A model generated the notes under the pieces. The model saw nothing but the letters and a program-made list of their open reading frames with translations. It did not search any database and was not told the origin of the DNA. 64,000 nt of DNA from NCBI RefSeq assembly GCF_018614575.1, contig NZ_JAGGOJ010000043.1:17233-81232 (forward strand), in the 5' to 3' direction. Shown one piece after another: positions 13,946 through 22,289 of the stretch (its first letter is position 1; the number at the start of each line of letters is the position of its first letter). This DNA is from Streptomyces sp. ISL-10 (GTDB lineage: Bacteria > Actinomycetota > Actinomycetes > Streptomycetales > Streptomycetaceae). A program made the position numbers and the translations under genes.

Positions 13946-15103
13946 GTGGGGCGGCTGACCGGTGGAGACCCCTCGCTGCTGCGGCGCATCAACTCCGCAG
14001 TGGTACTCCATTCCCTGCGGAGCGCCGATTCCTCCACGCTCACGGACCTGACCCGGATCACGGGACTGTCCCGGCCGACGGTAGAAGGCGTGGTCGAAGG
14101 GCTGATCGGGGCCGGTCTGGTCGTCGAGAGCGTCCCCGAGGAGGGCGAGGCACGCCGGCAGGGGCGTCCGGCCCGCCGTTTCCGGTTCCGTGCCGAGGCC
14201 GGCCATCTGCTGGGCATCGAGATCGGGGCGCACCGAGTGGCGGTGCTGCTGTCGGGGCTGGACGGGCGCATCATCGGCGCCGGCTCCCGCGACGTGTCCG
14301 AGACGGCGTCGGCCGACGACCGGCTGGAGCGGGTGCGCGCGGTCGTCGCGGATGTGCTGCGCCGGGCGGGTGTGGCGCGCAGCAGTCTGCGGGCCGTGGG
14401 CGTCGGCTCGCCGGGAATCGTGGAGGCCGACGGCACGGTGCGGCTGTCGACGGCGCTGCCCGGCTGGACGGGGCTGCCTCTCGGGGACCGGCTGCGCCGG
14501 TCGTTCCGCTGCCCGGTGCTCGTGGAGAACGACGCCAACGCCGCGGCGGTCGCCGAGCACTGGAAGGGCGCGGCTACCCAGTCGGACGACATCGTGTTCG
14601 TCCTGGCCGGGTTGAGCCCGGGGGCCGGTTCCCTGATCGGCGGCAGGTTGCACCGGGGGTTCGGCGGCGCGGCGGGCGAGATCGGGGCACTGCACCTGCT
14701 GGGCCGTGACGTGACCCCGGAGAGGCTGCTCTCGACGACGGACGAGCCCCTGCATCCGCTGGACGAGCAGGCCGTGGCCGAAGTGTTCTCGCTCGCGAGG
14801 GGCGGCGACGAGCGGGCGCGCGCCGCTGTCGACCGCTTCAACCAGCGCTTGGTGCACGATGTCGCGGCGCTGGTGCTGGCGCTCGATCCGGAACTCGTGG
14901 TGATCGGTGGCTGGGCCGCGGGGCTCGACGGCGTACTGAACCCATTGCGCGACGAGTTGTCCCGTTACTGCCTGCGGCCGCCTCGGGTGACGCTGTCGCT
15001 GCTGGGCGAGGCGGCCGTGGCGACGGGTGCGCTGCGGCTGGCACTTGACCATGTGGAGGAGCAGTTGTTCGCGGTGGAGGGCACGGTGACGGCCCGCCGC
15101 TGA
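13946..15103 (+). CDS. ROK family transcriptional regulator
   Basis: 385 aa: an N-terminal winged HTH (SSTLTDLTRITGLSRPTVEGVVEGLIGAGLV, about residues 33-63) followed by a ROK sugar-kinase-like domain (GVGSPGIV, VENDANAAAVAEHW, GAAGEIGAL). The zinc-binding CxCGxxGC cluster of true ROK kinases is not present, so it is likely a sugar-sensing regulator and not an active kinase. The GTG start has GGGAGGA upstream. No sugar transporter or catabolic gene is adjacent, so the regulon lies elsewhere. Convergent with the GntR gene. Confidence 0.88.
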   Translation: MGRLTGGDPSLLRRINSAVVLHSLRSADSSTLTDLTRITGLSRPTVEGVVEGLIGAGLVVESVPEEGEARRQGRPARRFRFRAEAGHLLGIEIGAHRVAVLLSGLDGRIIGAGSRDVSETASADDRLERVRAVVADVLRRAGVARSSLRAVGVGSPGIVEADGTVRLSTALPGWTGLPLGDRLRRSFRCPVLVENDANAAAVAEHWKGAATQSDDIVFVLAGLSPGAGSLIGGRLHRGFGGAAGEIGALHLLGRDVTPERLLSTTDEPLHPLDEQAVAEVFSLARGGDERARAAVDRFNQRLVHDVAALVLALDPELVVIGGWAAGLDGVLNPLRDELSRYCLRPPRVTLSLLGEAAVATGALRLALDHVEEQLFAVEGTVTARR

Positions 15104-15116
15104 CCGGCTTCCGGTC
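15102..15116. terminator. Hairpin between convergent ROK and GntR genes
   Basis: GACCGG (15102-15107) / CCGGTC (15111-15116) with a CTT loop begins at the ROK stop codon, before the convergent GntR gene. Confidence 0.45.
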
Positions 15117-15140
15117 CGTCGTGCCGCGGCAGGTCACCTG

Positions 15141-15908
15141 TCAGGAGGCGCGGCGCTCCTCGGCGCCGTGGCTGATCTCCAGGTCGCCGTAGGCGCCGAA
15201 GGTGAGCCGGCAGGTGTCGGCCCGGTACGTCGCGACGGACACGGCGGCCGTGCGGCCCTCGGAGAAGTAGCGCGTGGTGACGACGAGGACGGGTGCGCCG
15301 GGCAGCCGGTCCAGTTCCTTCGCGTCGACGGCGCCGGCCGAGCCCAGCTCCACCGCGCGGTCCTCGCCCTCGAGGTCGAGGCGGGCCAGTGCGCGCAGGA
15401 CGCCGCGGGCGAGCGCGGGTCCGGAACGGGCGTCGATGGCCGGCAGGTCCGGCACGGAGGAGTCGGGCACGTAGAGCAGGTCGGTGGCGACGGGCTGACC
15501 CTGGTGGGCACGCACCCGGCGCACCACATGCGCCTCTTCGTCGGTGTCCAGGTCCAGCAGCCGCGCGACGGACGGGGGCGGTACCGCGAGGCCGCACTCG
15601 GTGGCCTGCCACGCGTCGGACGTGCCGGCGCCGGGCCAGTCGTGCGGGGACGGCGAGACGTCGACGCCCATGCGCGGCGGGGCCACGGTGGTGCCGACGC
15701 CGCGGCGGCGCTGGAGGCGGCCTTCGAGCTCCAGCTGTTCGAGCGCCTGCCGGAGCGTGGCGCGGGCGACTCCGAAACGGGCGGCGAGATCACGCTCGTT
15801 GGGCAGGATCTCACCCACCGTGAAGTCCGAGTCGAGTGCTTCGCCGAGCACGGTCTTGAGGTGCCAGTACTTGGGCTCCGGCACCGAGTCCAGCTGCGTG
15901 GTCCCCAC
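15141..15908 (-). CDS. GntR/HutC-subfamily transcriptional regulator
   Basis: 255 aa: N-terminal winged HTH (GEILPNERDLAARFGVARATLRQALEQLELEGRLQRRRGVGTTV, about residues 33-75) and a C-terminal UTRA effector domain (HVVRRVRAHQGQPVATDLLYVPD onward). The GTG at 15908 was chosen because GGAGG lies six bases upstream on the minus strand; a TTG five codons earlier overlaps that site. HutC-type regulators respond to sugars, sugar phosphates or amino acids. A consensus-like promoter with an overlapping palindrome upstream suggests autoregulation. Confidence 0.88.
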   Translation of the reverse strand: MGTTQLDSVPEPKYWHLKTVLGEALDSDFTVGEILPNERDLAARFGVARATLRQALEQLELEGRLQRRRGVGTTVAPPRMGVDVSPSPHDWPGAGTSDAWQATECGLAVPPPSVARLLDLDTDEEAHVVRRVRAHQGQPVATDLLYVPDSSVPDLPAIDARSGPALARGVLRALARLDLEGEDRAVELGSAGAVDAKELDRLPGAPVLVVTTRYFSEGRTAAVSVATYRADTCRLTFGAYGDLEISHGAEERRAS

Positions 15909-15986
15909 CCTGATCCTCCGCAATCGCCGTGTCCCCGGCGGCTTTTCGCGCCCTTGTTTATTAAAGGTTCCTGCACTATCCCTGCG

Positions 15987-16021
15987 ACCATAGGACGGGC
16001 CCCACCCTTGGTCAAGACCAA
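15987..16021 (-). promoter_or_regulatory. GntR promoter with palindromic operator over the -35 box
   Basis: On the minus strand TTGACC (complement of 16010-16015) and TATGGT (complement of 15987-15992) are separated by exactly 17 bp, a good housekeeping promoter. The -35 box is embedded in TTGGTC-AA-GACCAA (16008-16021), whose TGGTC-N2-GACCA core matches the HutC/DasR-type consensus (TGGTCTAGACCA). Binding there would block RNA polymerase. The predicted 5' leader is about 70 nt. Confidence 0.6.
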
Positions 16022-16157
16022 TGCTGCGGTCGTCACGCAGAGGAACGGAACCACTCCGAAGAGCGTTCCCCGGAAGTTCGTATCGAGGCGTGGCCGCACA
16101 TCACGAGACCCCGCATCCAAAAGCGGACACGGGGCCTGACGTGCGGCGTCGGCGTTT

Positions 16158-17051
16158 TCAGGCCGTGCCGCCAGCGCCCAACGAGGTGAGCTTGTCGGGG
16201 TTTCGGACGATGTAGACGCAGCTGATGCGCCCGTGGAGCACCTCGAACTGGATGACGCTGTCCGGCCGCCCGCCCGACAGGACGAGCAGTGCGGGTGCTC
16301 CGTTGACTTCGGTGAATCGGATCTCCATGTCGTCGATCGGCTGCTGGGACACGGCGAAGAGGAAGCGGCCGACCTTGTCGGCGGTGTGCATGACCCGCAG
16401 CGGCGCCTTGGACTTGCCGCCGCTGTCGCCGACGAGGGTCACGTCAGGGGCGAGGAGGGACAGCAGTCCGGACAGATCGCCGCCGGCCGCGGCGGAGAGG
16501 AAGCGTTCGGTGAGGTCGCGGCATTGGCCGGGGTCGACGTCGTAGCGGTGCTTGCGCTCGTCGATGTGCTTCCGGGCTCGGCCGGCGAGCTGACGCACGG
16601 CCGCCTCGGACTTCTCCAGTGTGGCGGCGATCTCCGCGTAGGGGAAGCCGAAGGCTTCCCTCAGCACGAACACCGCGCGTTCCAGCGGGGAGAGGGATTC
16701 GAGGACCACGAGGACGGCGAGCGAGACGGAGTCGGCGAGGACGGCCCGCTCCGCGGTGTCGGGGACCGCGGGGCCGAAGTCGGTGACGATCGGTTCGGGC
16801 AGCCAGGGGCCGACGTAGGACTCGCGGCGCGACTGGACGTGGCGCAGCCGGTCGATGGCGAGCCGGGTCGTGATGCGGACAAGGAAGGCTCGCGGCTCGC
16901 GTACGTCGTCGCGCGCGTCGGCGGACCAGCGCAACCATGCCTCCTGCACCACGTCCTCGGCATCGGCGACGCGCCCGAGCATGCGGTAGGCCACGCCGGT
17001 CAGGACGGGCCGGTGGTCTTCGAAGACGTCGGTCACGGTGTCTGCTGCCAC
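16158..17051 (-). CDS. ECF RNA polymerase sigma factor, ECF41 type with SnoaL-like C-terminus
   Basis: 297 aa from the GTG at 17051. Sigma region 2 (GVAYRMLGRVADAEDVVQEAWLRW) and region 4 (LSPLERAVFVLREAFGFPYAEIAATLEKSEAAVRQLAGRARKHI) are followed by a C-terminal SnoaL-like domain. Three hallmarks of ECF41 are visible: WLPEP at residues 83-87, a DSGGK variant of the DGGGK motif at 209-213 and NPDKL at about 284-288. In this group the C-terminal domain controls activity in place of a separate anti-sigma factor. Such genes normally sit beside a COE-type gene (carboxymuconolactone decarboxylase, oxidoreductase or epimerase); here the divergent neighbour is an alpha/beta hydrolase. Confidence 0.92.
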   Translation of the reverse strand: MAADTVTDVFEDHRPVLTGVAYRMLGRVADAEDVVQEAWLRWSADARDDVREPRAFLVRITTRLAIDRLRHVQSRRESYVGPWLPEPIVTDFGPAVPDTAERAVLADSVSLAVLVVLESLSPLERAVFVLREAFGFPYAEIAATLEKSEAAVRQLAGRARKHIDERKHRYDVDPGQCRDLTERFLSAAAGGDLSGLLSLLAPDVTLVGDSGGKSKAPLRVMHTADKVGRFLFAVSQQPIDDMEIRFTEVNGAPALLVLSGGRPDSVIQFEVLHGRISCVYIVRNPDKLTSLGAGGTA

Positions 17052-17103
17052 GGCACCATCCCAACCGACGGGGCCCACGGTGTCCAGGAGATATCGGTGC
17101 GGC

Positions 17104-17200
17104 GCGTGCCACAGTGGACCTCGCCCGCGTCCCGGCGCGTGCCAGCCGGCCTCGCCGCCTCCCGGCACATGTCACAGTCGGCCTCGCCCGCGTCCCTGCC
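17104..17200. repeat. Three imperfect ~33-bp tandem repeats upstream of the sigma gene
   Basis: Copies at about 17104-17137, 17138-17167 and 17168-17200 share the pattern CGTGCCACAGT..GGCCTCGCC..GCGTCCC. They lie between the divergent sigma factor and hydrolase genes, close to where both promoters must be, so they may affect regulation. Confidence 0.55.
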
Positions 17201-17278
17201 CTTGAACTCCGGGCTACCGGGCGGTAATTGTTACTGACAAGTCGTCTACATCTTTCGGGCACCAGGGAGCTGGCGTAC

Positions 17279-18109
17279 ATGGCCGCAGAGATCTCGTTCG
17301 CCGTCGAGACCGCCGATGGCAGCCGCACGCTCTCCGTGCACTACGAACGCAGGGGCAGCGGCGAGCCTCTGCTGCTGCTTCACGGCATCGGCCACCACTG
17401 GCAGGCGTGGGAGCCGGTGATGGACATCCTCGCCACCGAACGGGACGTCGTCGCCGTGGACCTCCCCGGTTTCGGCGCGTCGCCCGCGCTGCCGGACGGG
17501 GTGCCGTACAGCCTCGGTACGGTCTGCGCCGCGCTCAGCGCGTTCTGCGCGGCGATCGGCATCGAGCGCCCCCATGTCGCGGGCAACTCGCTGGGCGGGC
17601 TGCTCGCCCTGGAGCTCGGCCGCGACAAGCTCGTCCGGTCGGTGACGGCCCTGTCCCCCGGCGGCTTCTGGTCGCGGAGCGAGCGGGTCTACGCCTTCGG
17701 GCTGCTGCGGGCGATGCGGGTGGGAGCCAGGTCGATGCCCACGCCGATGGTCGAGCGGCTGTCCCGCTCCGTCGTGGGCCGGGCGGCACTCGTGAGCACC
17801 ATCTACGCCCGGCCCGCCCGCCGTTCGCCCGAGGCCGCCGTCGCCGAGACGTGCGCCCTGCGCGAGGCGGCCGGGTTCCACCGGACCCTCGCGGCCGGCC
17901 GGGAGGTGCTGTTCACCGACGACGTCCGCGGGATTCCCGTCACCATCGGGTGGGGCGCCAAGGACCGGCTCCTGCTGCGCCGCCAGGGGGTACGGGCCAA
18001 GCAGGTGGTCCCCGGCGCTCGGCTCGTACGGCTGCCGGGCTGCGGCCATGTGCCGATGAGCGACGACCCCGCGCTCGTCGCCCGGCTGCTGCTGGACGGC
18101 AGCCGCTGA
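17279..18109 (+). CDS. Alpha/beta hydrolase
   Basis: 276 aa with a classical alpha/beta-hydrolase fold: oxyanion region LLLLHGIGHHWQAWEP, nucleophile elbow GNSLGGLLAL (Ser near residue 103), acid in GAKDRLLLRR, and the catalytic His in GCGHVPMSDDP. The ATG at 17279 is preceded by AGGGAG. It is divergent from the ECF41 sigma factor and could be its target. Substrate not predictable. Confidence 0.88.
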   Translation: MAAEISFAVETADGSRTLSVHYERRGSGEPLLLLHGIGHHWQAWEPVMDILATERDVVAVDLPGFGASPALPDGVPYSLGTVCAALSAFCAAIGIERPHVAGNSLGGLLALELGRDKLVRSVTALSPGGFWSRSERVYAFGLLRAMRVGARSMPTPMVERLSRSVVGRAALVSTIYARPARRSPEAAVAETCALREAAGFHRTLAAGREVLFTDDVRGIPVTIGWGAKDRLLLRRQGVRAKQVVPGARLVRLPGCGHVPMSDDPALVARLLLDGSR

Positions 18110-18126
18110 CGCCTCGGGTGCCCGCC

Positions 18127-18148
18127 GGCCCGCCCGCGATGGGCGGCC
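18127..18148 (+). terminator. Hairpin after the alpha/beta hydrolase
   Basis: GGCCCGCCC (18127-18135) and GGGCGGCC (18141-18148) pair with one bulge around GCGAT, 18 bp after the hydrolase stop. Confidence 0.4.
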
Positions 18149-18269
18149 GCGGGCCGCGAGGGCCCGCCGCAACCGTGCAGCGCGCTGTTCACTTGGGGTT
18201 CTCGTCCCGGCCGTGGCCGGGCGTCAGGCATGGCGGCACACCGTCCGGACCCCGTATGGAGGCGCAGCG

Positions 18270-19493
18270 ATGTCCCAGACCCCACGGAGATTCACCCCCG
18301 CCCGGCGTTCCGTCCCGCGGGGCACGGCCGCCGCATCGGCGGCCCTGGCCCTGCCTGCCGCGGGATCGGCGCCCGCCCTGGCGCTGTCAGGCCGGCCGCG
18401 CGCGGCGTGGGGCCCCGAGCCCGCGGGCCTGGACGGCGCAGACACGGGCCACGGCACGACGAACGTGGACGTCAACCACCCCCTGCGGGAGGCCCTTTCG
18501 CGCCTGACCGGCGATGATCCGCTCCATTTGCGCGTCGGTCCGGACGAGTTGGCGGTCACCACCGTGGAGGGCGCGCTGGTGGAGAAGAAGGTGCCGCTGC
18601 CGGACCGGTGGCTGCGCGGCTTCGCCGAGGCCCAGGTCGCGACGGTCGGCTTCGACCTGCGTGCCGAGCTGCCCGCGGCCGAGGCGGTGCGTTTCCTCCG
18701 GTCGCTGCCGCGTGGCTCGGGCAGCGCCGCGCGCGGCGCGCAGTGGGTGGTGCCCGCCGGCCGGACGCTGCGGCCCACCACCCGGCCGGGCCCGGGCGCG
18801 GTGTGCCTGCCGGGTCCCGAGCGGCTCGCCGCACTGCAGCGGGTGCTGCGCCAGGCAGCGGCGTTGCGGGTGTACGGCCCCGTGGGCGACGGGCCGCCGA
18901 CGGCGAGCGCGTGGGAAGTCGTGCTGCCCGGTATGCGGCTGACCCTCACCCTGTCCCCGGACGCCTCGCGCGGCTTCTCCGGCGAGGGCGGGGTGCTGGA
19001 GGCCCTGGCCGCCGGTGAGGCCGCGCAGGACGCTGAGCTCGTCTCGGTGCTGCTGGCATGGGAACCGCGGATCGACCCCGCGGATCTCGCCGAGCAGAGC
19101 GGCCTGACGCCCGAGCGGGTCCGCGCGGCGCTGACCCGGCTCGGCACGGCGGGCCGCGTGGGCTATGACCTCGCCGACGCGGCGTACTTCCACCGCGAGC
19201 TGCCGTACGACGCCGACCGCGCGGAGCGGCACAATCCCCGGCTGACCGGTGCGCGTGAGCTCGTGTCCGCAGGCGCGGTCGACCTGTCCGGTGAGCCTGC
19301 CACCGTGCTCTCGGGTGAACGGCGCTATCAGGTGCGGGAGTCGGGCGGGGCACTGAGCTGCACCTGCCGGTGGTGGACCGGCCACCAGGGCCGGCGCGGG
19401 CCGTGCAAGCACGCCCTGGCGGTGCGGATGGCCCGGCGCGGCGCGACGGTCGCGGCGCGCGAGACCTCTTCGACGACGGGAGGGGCCCGATGA
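18270..19493 (+). CDS. SWIM zinc-finger protein
   Basis: 407 aa from the ATG at 18270 (GGAGGCG upstream). The SWIM motif CxC-Xn-CxH is near the C-terminus (SCTCRWWTG, then GPCKHALAV, about residues 365-388). The centre contains a helical HTH-like segment (DPADLAEQSGLTPERVRAALTRLG). The first 45 residues are Ala/Arg rich and low in complexity. SWIM fingers bind nucleic acids or proteins; related proteins occur beside MoxR AAA ATPases and vWA proteins (E. coli yeh locus). The stop overlaps the start of the next gene by 4 nt. Confidence 0.88.
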   Translation: MSQTPRRFTPARRSVPRGTAAASAALALPAAGSAPALALSGRPRAAWGPEPAGLDGADTGHGTTNVDVNHPLREALSRLTGDDPLHLRVGPDELAVTTVEGALVEKKVPLPDRWLRGFAEAQVATVGFDLRAELPAAEAVRFLRSLPRGSGSAARGAQWVVPAGRTLRPTTRPGPGAVCLPGPERLAALQRVLRQAAALRVYGPVGDGPPTASAWEVVLPGMRLTLTLSPDASRGFSGEGGVLEALAAGEAAQDAELVSVLLAWEPRIDPADLAEQSGLTPERVRAALTRLGTAGRVGYDLADAAYFHRELPYDADRAERHNPRLTGARELVSAGAVDLSGEPATVLSGERRYQVRESGGALSCTCRWWTGHQGRRGPCKHALAVRMARRGATVAARETSSTTGGAR

Positions 19494-22213
19494 CCGGCCT
19501 GGCGGTGGCGGTGGGCGAGGGCAGGTCCCACGATGTGCCGGGACTGCTCGCGACGATGACGGGCGAGGAGCGCAAGGCGGCGCTGCCCGTGCTGAAGGAG
19601 ATCCGTGCCGAGGTCCGCGGCTGGGACTGGGGACGCTGGCGCGAGCGCGGTGCCGTCCAGGACGCGCTGCTGGTCGCCGGAGCGGGTTGCCTCTCCGGAG
19701 CCGCCGCGGCGGCGGCCTGGATCGGAGCCCGGGACCTGCGCAGCTTCTCGGCCGTTTCGCCCCGGGTCATCGCCGGTGTCCTCAAGGACCGGGACCCGGC
19801 CTGGCTGGCGGACGTCGCCCACCGGCTCGCCGCCCGGGCCTCCACCGCCCAGGAGGACGCTCCGCTCATCAAGGAGCTGGTCGCGTTGTCAGGCTGTGAG
19901 ACACCCACGACCGACGAGTACGTCCACGGCTGGGCCCTCACGGTCACCCCGGCCAGGGTCGGCCCCGAAGCCGTGCGCGAGGACCGGCACACACGGGTCC
20001 TCGTGCCCCGCATGTTCGAGGCGACGCCGCTGCCGGCGGCCCTCACGATGTACGACGACCCGGACAATCCCCTGCACTGGCCCTCCGCTCTGGCACGGCT
20101 GGCAGCGGAAGGCGTGCTGGAGCGGGCGGCGCTCGTCGAGGGATGCGTTCGGCGACTGCTGCGCGGCGGACGTCCCGGCGAGATGCGCGCCGTCCTGCAA
20201 GTGCTGCGCGGGCTCGGCCTCACTCCGGCCGAGGAGAGCGCCCATGTCGCCGACTGGGCCGGCATGAGCGCCGACGGCCTCTCCACCGTGGCCGCGCACG
20301 CCCAGGAGGTGCTGGGGCGTGTGGCCGAGCGGGGTGAGCTGTCCACGCGGGCGCTGGCCGAGGCCTCGGCGGGCGTGCTGTTCCGTACGGAGAAGAAGCT
20401 GGTGCGCGCCCAGTTGTCGCTGCTGGGCAAGGAGCTGCGCCGGGACCCGGCGGCGGCACCGGAGCTGCTGCCCGTGATCGCCGAGGCGTTCGGGCACGAG
20501 GACACCGGTGTCCAGGACCGTGCGCTGAAGCTCGTGGCGCGGTACGTCCCGCGGGTGGATGCGGGGCTGCGGGAGGAGCTGGCCGCCTCGGCAGCACTGC
20601 TCGGGCCGGTGCACCGGGCCCGGGCGGAAGCGGTGTTCGGTGTGCTCGCGGACGGCGCAGGCGGAGCCGCGTACGAGGAGATCCTGCCACCCGTGCCGGT
20701 GCCCCGGCGGCTGGAGGCGGCGCCCGAGTCGGCTGCGGAGGTGGTCGAGCAACTGCTCGTGCTGGTGCGCGGCGAGGAGGATGTGGTCGCGTTCGAGCGT
20801 GTCCTGGACGGTCTGGTCCGGGTGGCCCATCGGGAACGCGACACGCCGGCCGAGGCGTTGCGGGCCGCGACGGCGGGACAGTGGTGGTCCGACTGGACGC
20901 CCCGGACGGCCGACGAGCGCTTCTCGCAGCATACGCACGGGCTGGAGGTGGTGGCCGCGACACTGGTGGGCCGCCTCTCGGCCGGGATGCTGGACCGGGC
21001 CCGTTCGCGCACGGTCCGGCCGGGGCTCTGCGCCCACACCGGGCTGGCCCACACCGTCAGTTCCCGGCTGTGGGAGGTCAGCTACTTCCTGCTGACGCGA
21101 CCGCTGCCGTTCCTGCTGGCCACACCCACCTGGCACACCGGGGCGCTGGACGCGGGGGTCCTGGTGGAACGGCTCCGGGAGTACGGGCGGCTGGGGGCGG
21201 CGCCCGCTGCGGTGGACTTCGCGCAGGCGCTGCTGCGCGTGAGCCGGAGCGGGGACGAGGCCGCGGCGAAGGCGGCGGCCGAGCTCGGCACACGCGAGGG
21301 CGACCGGCTGGCAGCGTGGCTGAGCGAGCCGGAGGGCGTCCTCCCGGCGCTGCGCACAGCTGGTGCGGACGGCGCCGACGCGACGTGCGCCGGCGCGGCG
21401 GCAACCCCGGCGGCATCCTGGGCGGCTTCCGCGGCGGGGCCGGGGCTGGGGCTGGGGCGGCGTATCGCCGAGACACGACAAGGGCCGTCGTTCCAGTGGG
21501 AGTTCCCCCGCCCGCTCCAGTGGCTCGGCCACCCCCAGGAGGTGCCGCTTCGGGGCTGCTACCACTGGGAAGGCGGTGATCGGTACTGGACTGCGGTGCT
21601 GCCCCAGGACCGCGAGGCCCTGGCGATGTGGCTGCTGCCCGGTGTGATGGCGGCGGCTGAGCACGATGCGCGGGGCAACGCCTGGTCTCTGCCCGCGCTC
21701 GCCGAGGCGGAGGGCGTCCCGGGCCCGTATCTGCACGGAGCGCTGGCGGCCGGGCTCGGCGCGCGGTTCGGCGAGGACCGGCTGTCTGCGGTGGACGCGC
21801 TGCTGGTGCTGGCCGCCCGGGGGCAGCTCGACGCGGAGCCGGCCGGCAGGGCTATCGCGGCGCTGGTCCGGCGCGGCACCGTCAAGCTCAACCGGCTGGC
21901 GGACTCGGCCCGTACGGCCGCTGCCACCGGGGCGTACGGGACGGTCTGGTCGCTGCTCGCGGCCGCGTTGCCCGCTCTGCTGGCCACCACGCCCGCTCCG
22001 CGCGCCCTGGGCGAGATACTGGGCGTGGCCGCCGACTGCGTGGAGCGCTGCGGTGCGGGAGCGGCACTGGCGCTCGCGGGGGCTGAGGGACTCACGGACC
22101 TGGCGGGACGGCGTGGTTCGTCGCAGCTGGCCGTCCAGGCGTCCCGGCTGCTGGCCGCGCTGCGTCAGGGAAGCGAACACTCCACGCCAGAAACGGCCAA
22201 AACCAGCCGATAA
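19490..22213 (+). CDS. Large DUF6493-type repeat protein, partner of the SWIM protein
   Basis: 907 aa, Ala/Leu/Arg rich and almost wholly helical, with HEAT-like alternation of helices (for example EDTGVQDRALKLVARYVPRVDAGLREELAASAALL). The N-terminus and architecture fit the DUF6493 family as I know it, but this is from recall. No enzymatic motif, signal or membrane segment is seen. Its ATG overlaps the SWIM stop (ATGA), so the two are translationally coupled and likely form one complex. Function unknown. Confidence 0.7.
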   Translation: MTGLAVAVGEGRSHDVPGLLATMTGEERKAALPVLKEIRAEVRGWDWGRWRERGAVQDALLVAGAGCLSGAAAAAAWIGARDLRSFSAVSPRVIAGVLKDRDPAWLADVAHRLAARASTAQEDAPLIKELVALSGCETPTTDEYVHGWALTVTPARVGPEAVREDRHTRVLVPRMFEATPLPAALTMYDDPDNPLHWPSALARLAAEGVLERAALVEGCVRRLLRGGRPGEMRAVLQVLRGLGLTPAEESAHVADWAGMSADGLSTVAAHAQEVLGRVAERGELSTRALAEASAGVLFRTEKKLVRAQLSLLGKELRRDPAAAPELLPVIAEAFGHEDTGVQDRALKLVARYVPRVDAGLREELAASAALLGPVHRARAEAVFGVLADGAGGAAYEEILPPVPVPRRLEAAPESAAEVVEQLLVLVRGEEDVVAFERVLDGLVRVAHRERDTPAEALRAATAGQWWSDWTPRTADERFSQHTHGLEVVAATLVGRLSAGMLDRARSRTVRPGLCAHTGLAHTVSSRLWEVSYFLLTRPLPFLLATPTWHTGALDAGVLVERLREYGRLGAAPAAVDFAQALLRVSRSGDEAAAKAAAELGTREGDRLAAWLSEPEGVLPALRTAGADGADATCAGAAATPAASWAASAAGPGLGLGRRIAETRQGPSFQWEFPRPLQWLGHPQEVPLRGCYHWEGGDRYWTAVLPQDREALAMWLLPGVMAAAEHDARGNAWSLPALAEAEGVPGPYLHGALAAGLGARFGEDRLSAVDALLVLAARGQLDAEPAGRAIAALVRRGTVKLNRLADSARTAAATGAYGTVWSLLAAALPALLATTPAPRALGEILGVAADCVERCGAGAALALAGAEGLTDLAGRRGSSQLAVQASRLLAALRQGSEHSTPETAKTSR

Positions 22214-22253
22214 CAGTCCAGATCAGCGCTTAACCCATCAGTCACACAGCGTT

Positions 22254-22285
22254 CGTGATCACGCAACACCGTTCGGTCACAGTGA
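22254..22285. promoter_or_regulatory. Two palindromes upstream of the ACT-GNAT gene
   Basis: CGTGATCACG (22254-22263) is a perfect palindrome and TCAC-A-GTGA (22277-22285) another; each is preceded or led by CGTTCG. They fall in the 76-bp gap directly before the start codon and look like a paired operator or activator site. Confidence 0.45.
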
Positions 22286-22289
22286 TGCC

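Noticed and set aside
22254..22285. Palindromes considered as Crp sites
   Set aside because: Spacing does not match GTG-N6-GNCAC, so only a generic operator is claimed.
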